From the NCBI GenBank assembly GCA_965365275.1, contig CBDUBA010000009.1, positions 1-64,000 of the forward strand: a DNA stretch of 64,000 bases. The letters run 5' to 3'. The translations under genes were made by a program, and so were the position numbers. The DNA is from JAGTVG01 sp965365275. GTDB lineage: Bacteria; Bacteroidota; Bacteroidia; Cytophagales; Cyclobacteriaceae. Below are positions 63,560 through 64,000 of the stretch, piece by piece (position 1 is the first letter of the stretch; every line of letters begins with the position of its first letter). Below the pieces are notes generated by a model that worked only from the letters and a program-made list of their open reading frames with translations, was not told the DNA's origin and searched no databases.

Positions 63560-64000
63560 TCACCATTTAATTCCATAATAGACTTCCTCTCCATCAGGAT
63601 AAACCCCACCAATCAAAATACCGCCTTCTTTATTCGCCAATGAGGCCATCAGGTCATTAATAGTCTTGACTTCCCTTTTATCTACCGAAGTAATAATAAA
63701 ACCATCCTTTATACCTGCCTCTGACCATTTTCCATCTTTAATATTATTGAGTTGAACCCCTCCGCTGATATCGAGTTCTTTCTTGATATCCTCATCTACT
63801 TCGGAAACAGTTGCTCCCTGTATTTCCATTGCTGCTTCCCTTCTATACATTCTCTCCTCGCCCATGATATTTTTGAGCGTAGCTTTTAATGTAGATTCTT
63901 TACCATCGCGGATATACCTGACTTCAATTTTATCTCCGGGCCTGTTCCTTGCAACAAATTCCTGGAGTTCAGCCGTATTGGTCACTTCATTTTCATCAAT
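63560..64000 (-). CDS. HtrA/Deg-type serine protease, C-terminal part (runs off the edge)
   Basis: The minus-strand frame is open from the right edge to a stop at 63560, so only about 146 residues are seen. They include the end of one PDZ domain (NTAELQEFVARNRPGDKIEVRYIRDGKESTLKATL) and a second PDZ-like domain (GVQLNNIKDGKWSEAGIKDGFIITSVDKREVKTINDLMASL). This two-PDZ tail is typical of periplasmic DegP/HtrA proteases. The catalytic domain lies outside the window, so protease activity is inferred. It ends at a shared terminator with nrdJ. Confidence 0.85.
   Translation of the reverse strand: MDENEVTNTAELQEFVARNRPGDKIEVRYIRDGKESTLKATLKNIMGEERMYRREAAMEIQGATVSEVDEDIKKELDISGGVQLNNIKDGKWSEAGIKDGFIITSVDKREVKTINDLMASLANKEGGILIGGVYPDGEEVYYGIKW

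Overview
The window is bacterial chromosome from a member of the Bacteroidota, most likely a Cytophagales-type lineage (the rank below phylum is inference). The phylum call rests on a secreted protein with a type IX secretion C-terminal domain, the gliding lipoprotein GldJ, a fused MurF-Alr protein, a DUF4175 protein, lipoproteins with SxxC-type lipoboxes, and promoter-like boxes of the form TAnnTTTG. The DNA is AT-rich. I see no phage, insertion sequence, CRISPR array, rRNA or tRNA, so this is core chromosome.

Left part (1-28 kb). A truncated metY is preceded on the minus strand by a clear promoter, a SAM-I riboswitch and a Met-rich short ORF lying in alternative hairpins. Then come an unknown secreted protein, a compact minus-strand operon (NUDIX, map, HAD, small hypothetical, isochorismatase-like), a plus-strand lipid-linked sugar transfer operon (GT-C, GT2, methyltransferase), a SPOR-like protein, fumC, a YfcC transporter, a UPF0316 protein and radA. 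A serine operon follows (serC, serA, DUF1015), then a phytanoyl-CoA dioxygenase-like protein, a sulfatase and a serine hydrolase lipoprotein, the selD-mnmH pair for 2-selenouridine in tRNA, a protein of 16-residue repeats, yjjX and lysA.

Middle (27-46 kb). A T9SS-exported protein diverges from a histidine kinase/response regulator pair, with four 10-11 bp spaced GTTAA repeats between them. Next are a HisA-like protein that lacks a catalytic Asp, a tandem GNAT protein overlapping murF-alr, a WG-repeat protein with a TTG start, an LEA-type lipoprotein, a YpdA reductase, a TerB-like protein, a DUF4174 protein, an orphan cytochrome oxidase subunit III-like protein, mfd and gldJ.

Right part (46-64 kb). 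After comF, an AhpD-like protein, xth and a peptide-binding lipoprotein comes a tightly packed run: DUF4175, an anti-sigma-type ATPase, ybeY, mnmG, a methyltransferase and an Ig-like lipoprotein. Two parS-like palindromes lie just before mnmG. The run ends at a 361-bp gap (58645-59005) with four perfect and five one-mismatch DnaA boxes beside an A+T tract. This is almost certainly the chromosomal replication origin. Beyond it lie a TPR protein, a class II (B12-dependent) ribonucleotide reductase, a strong bidirectional terminator and the C-terminal part of an HtrA-type protease that runs off the right edge.

The best leads are the oriC/parS region, the two-layer metY leader, the HisA-like enzyme with a lost catalytic residue, DUF1015 as a candidate serine-pathway enzyme, and the repeat array controlling the kinase/T9SS divergent pair.
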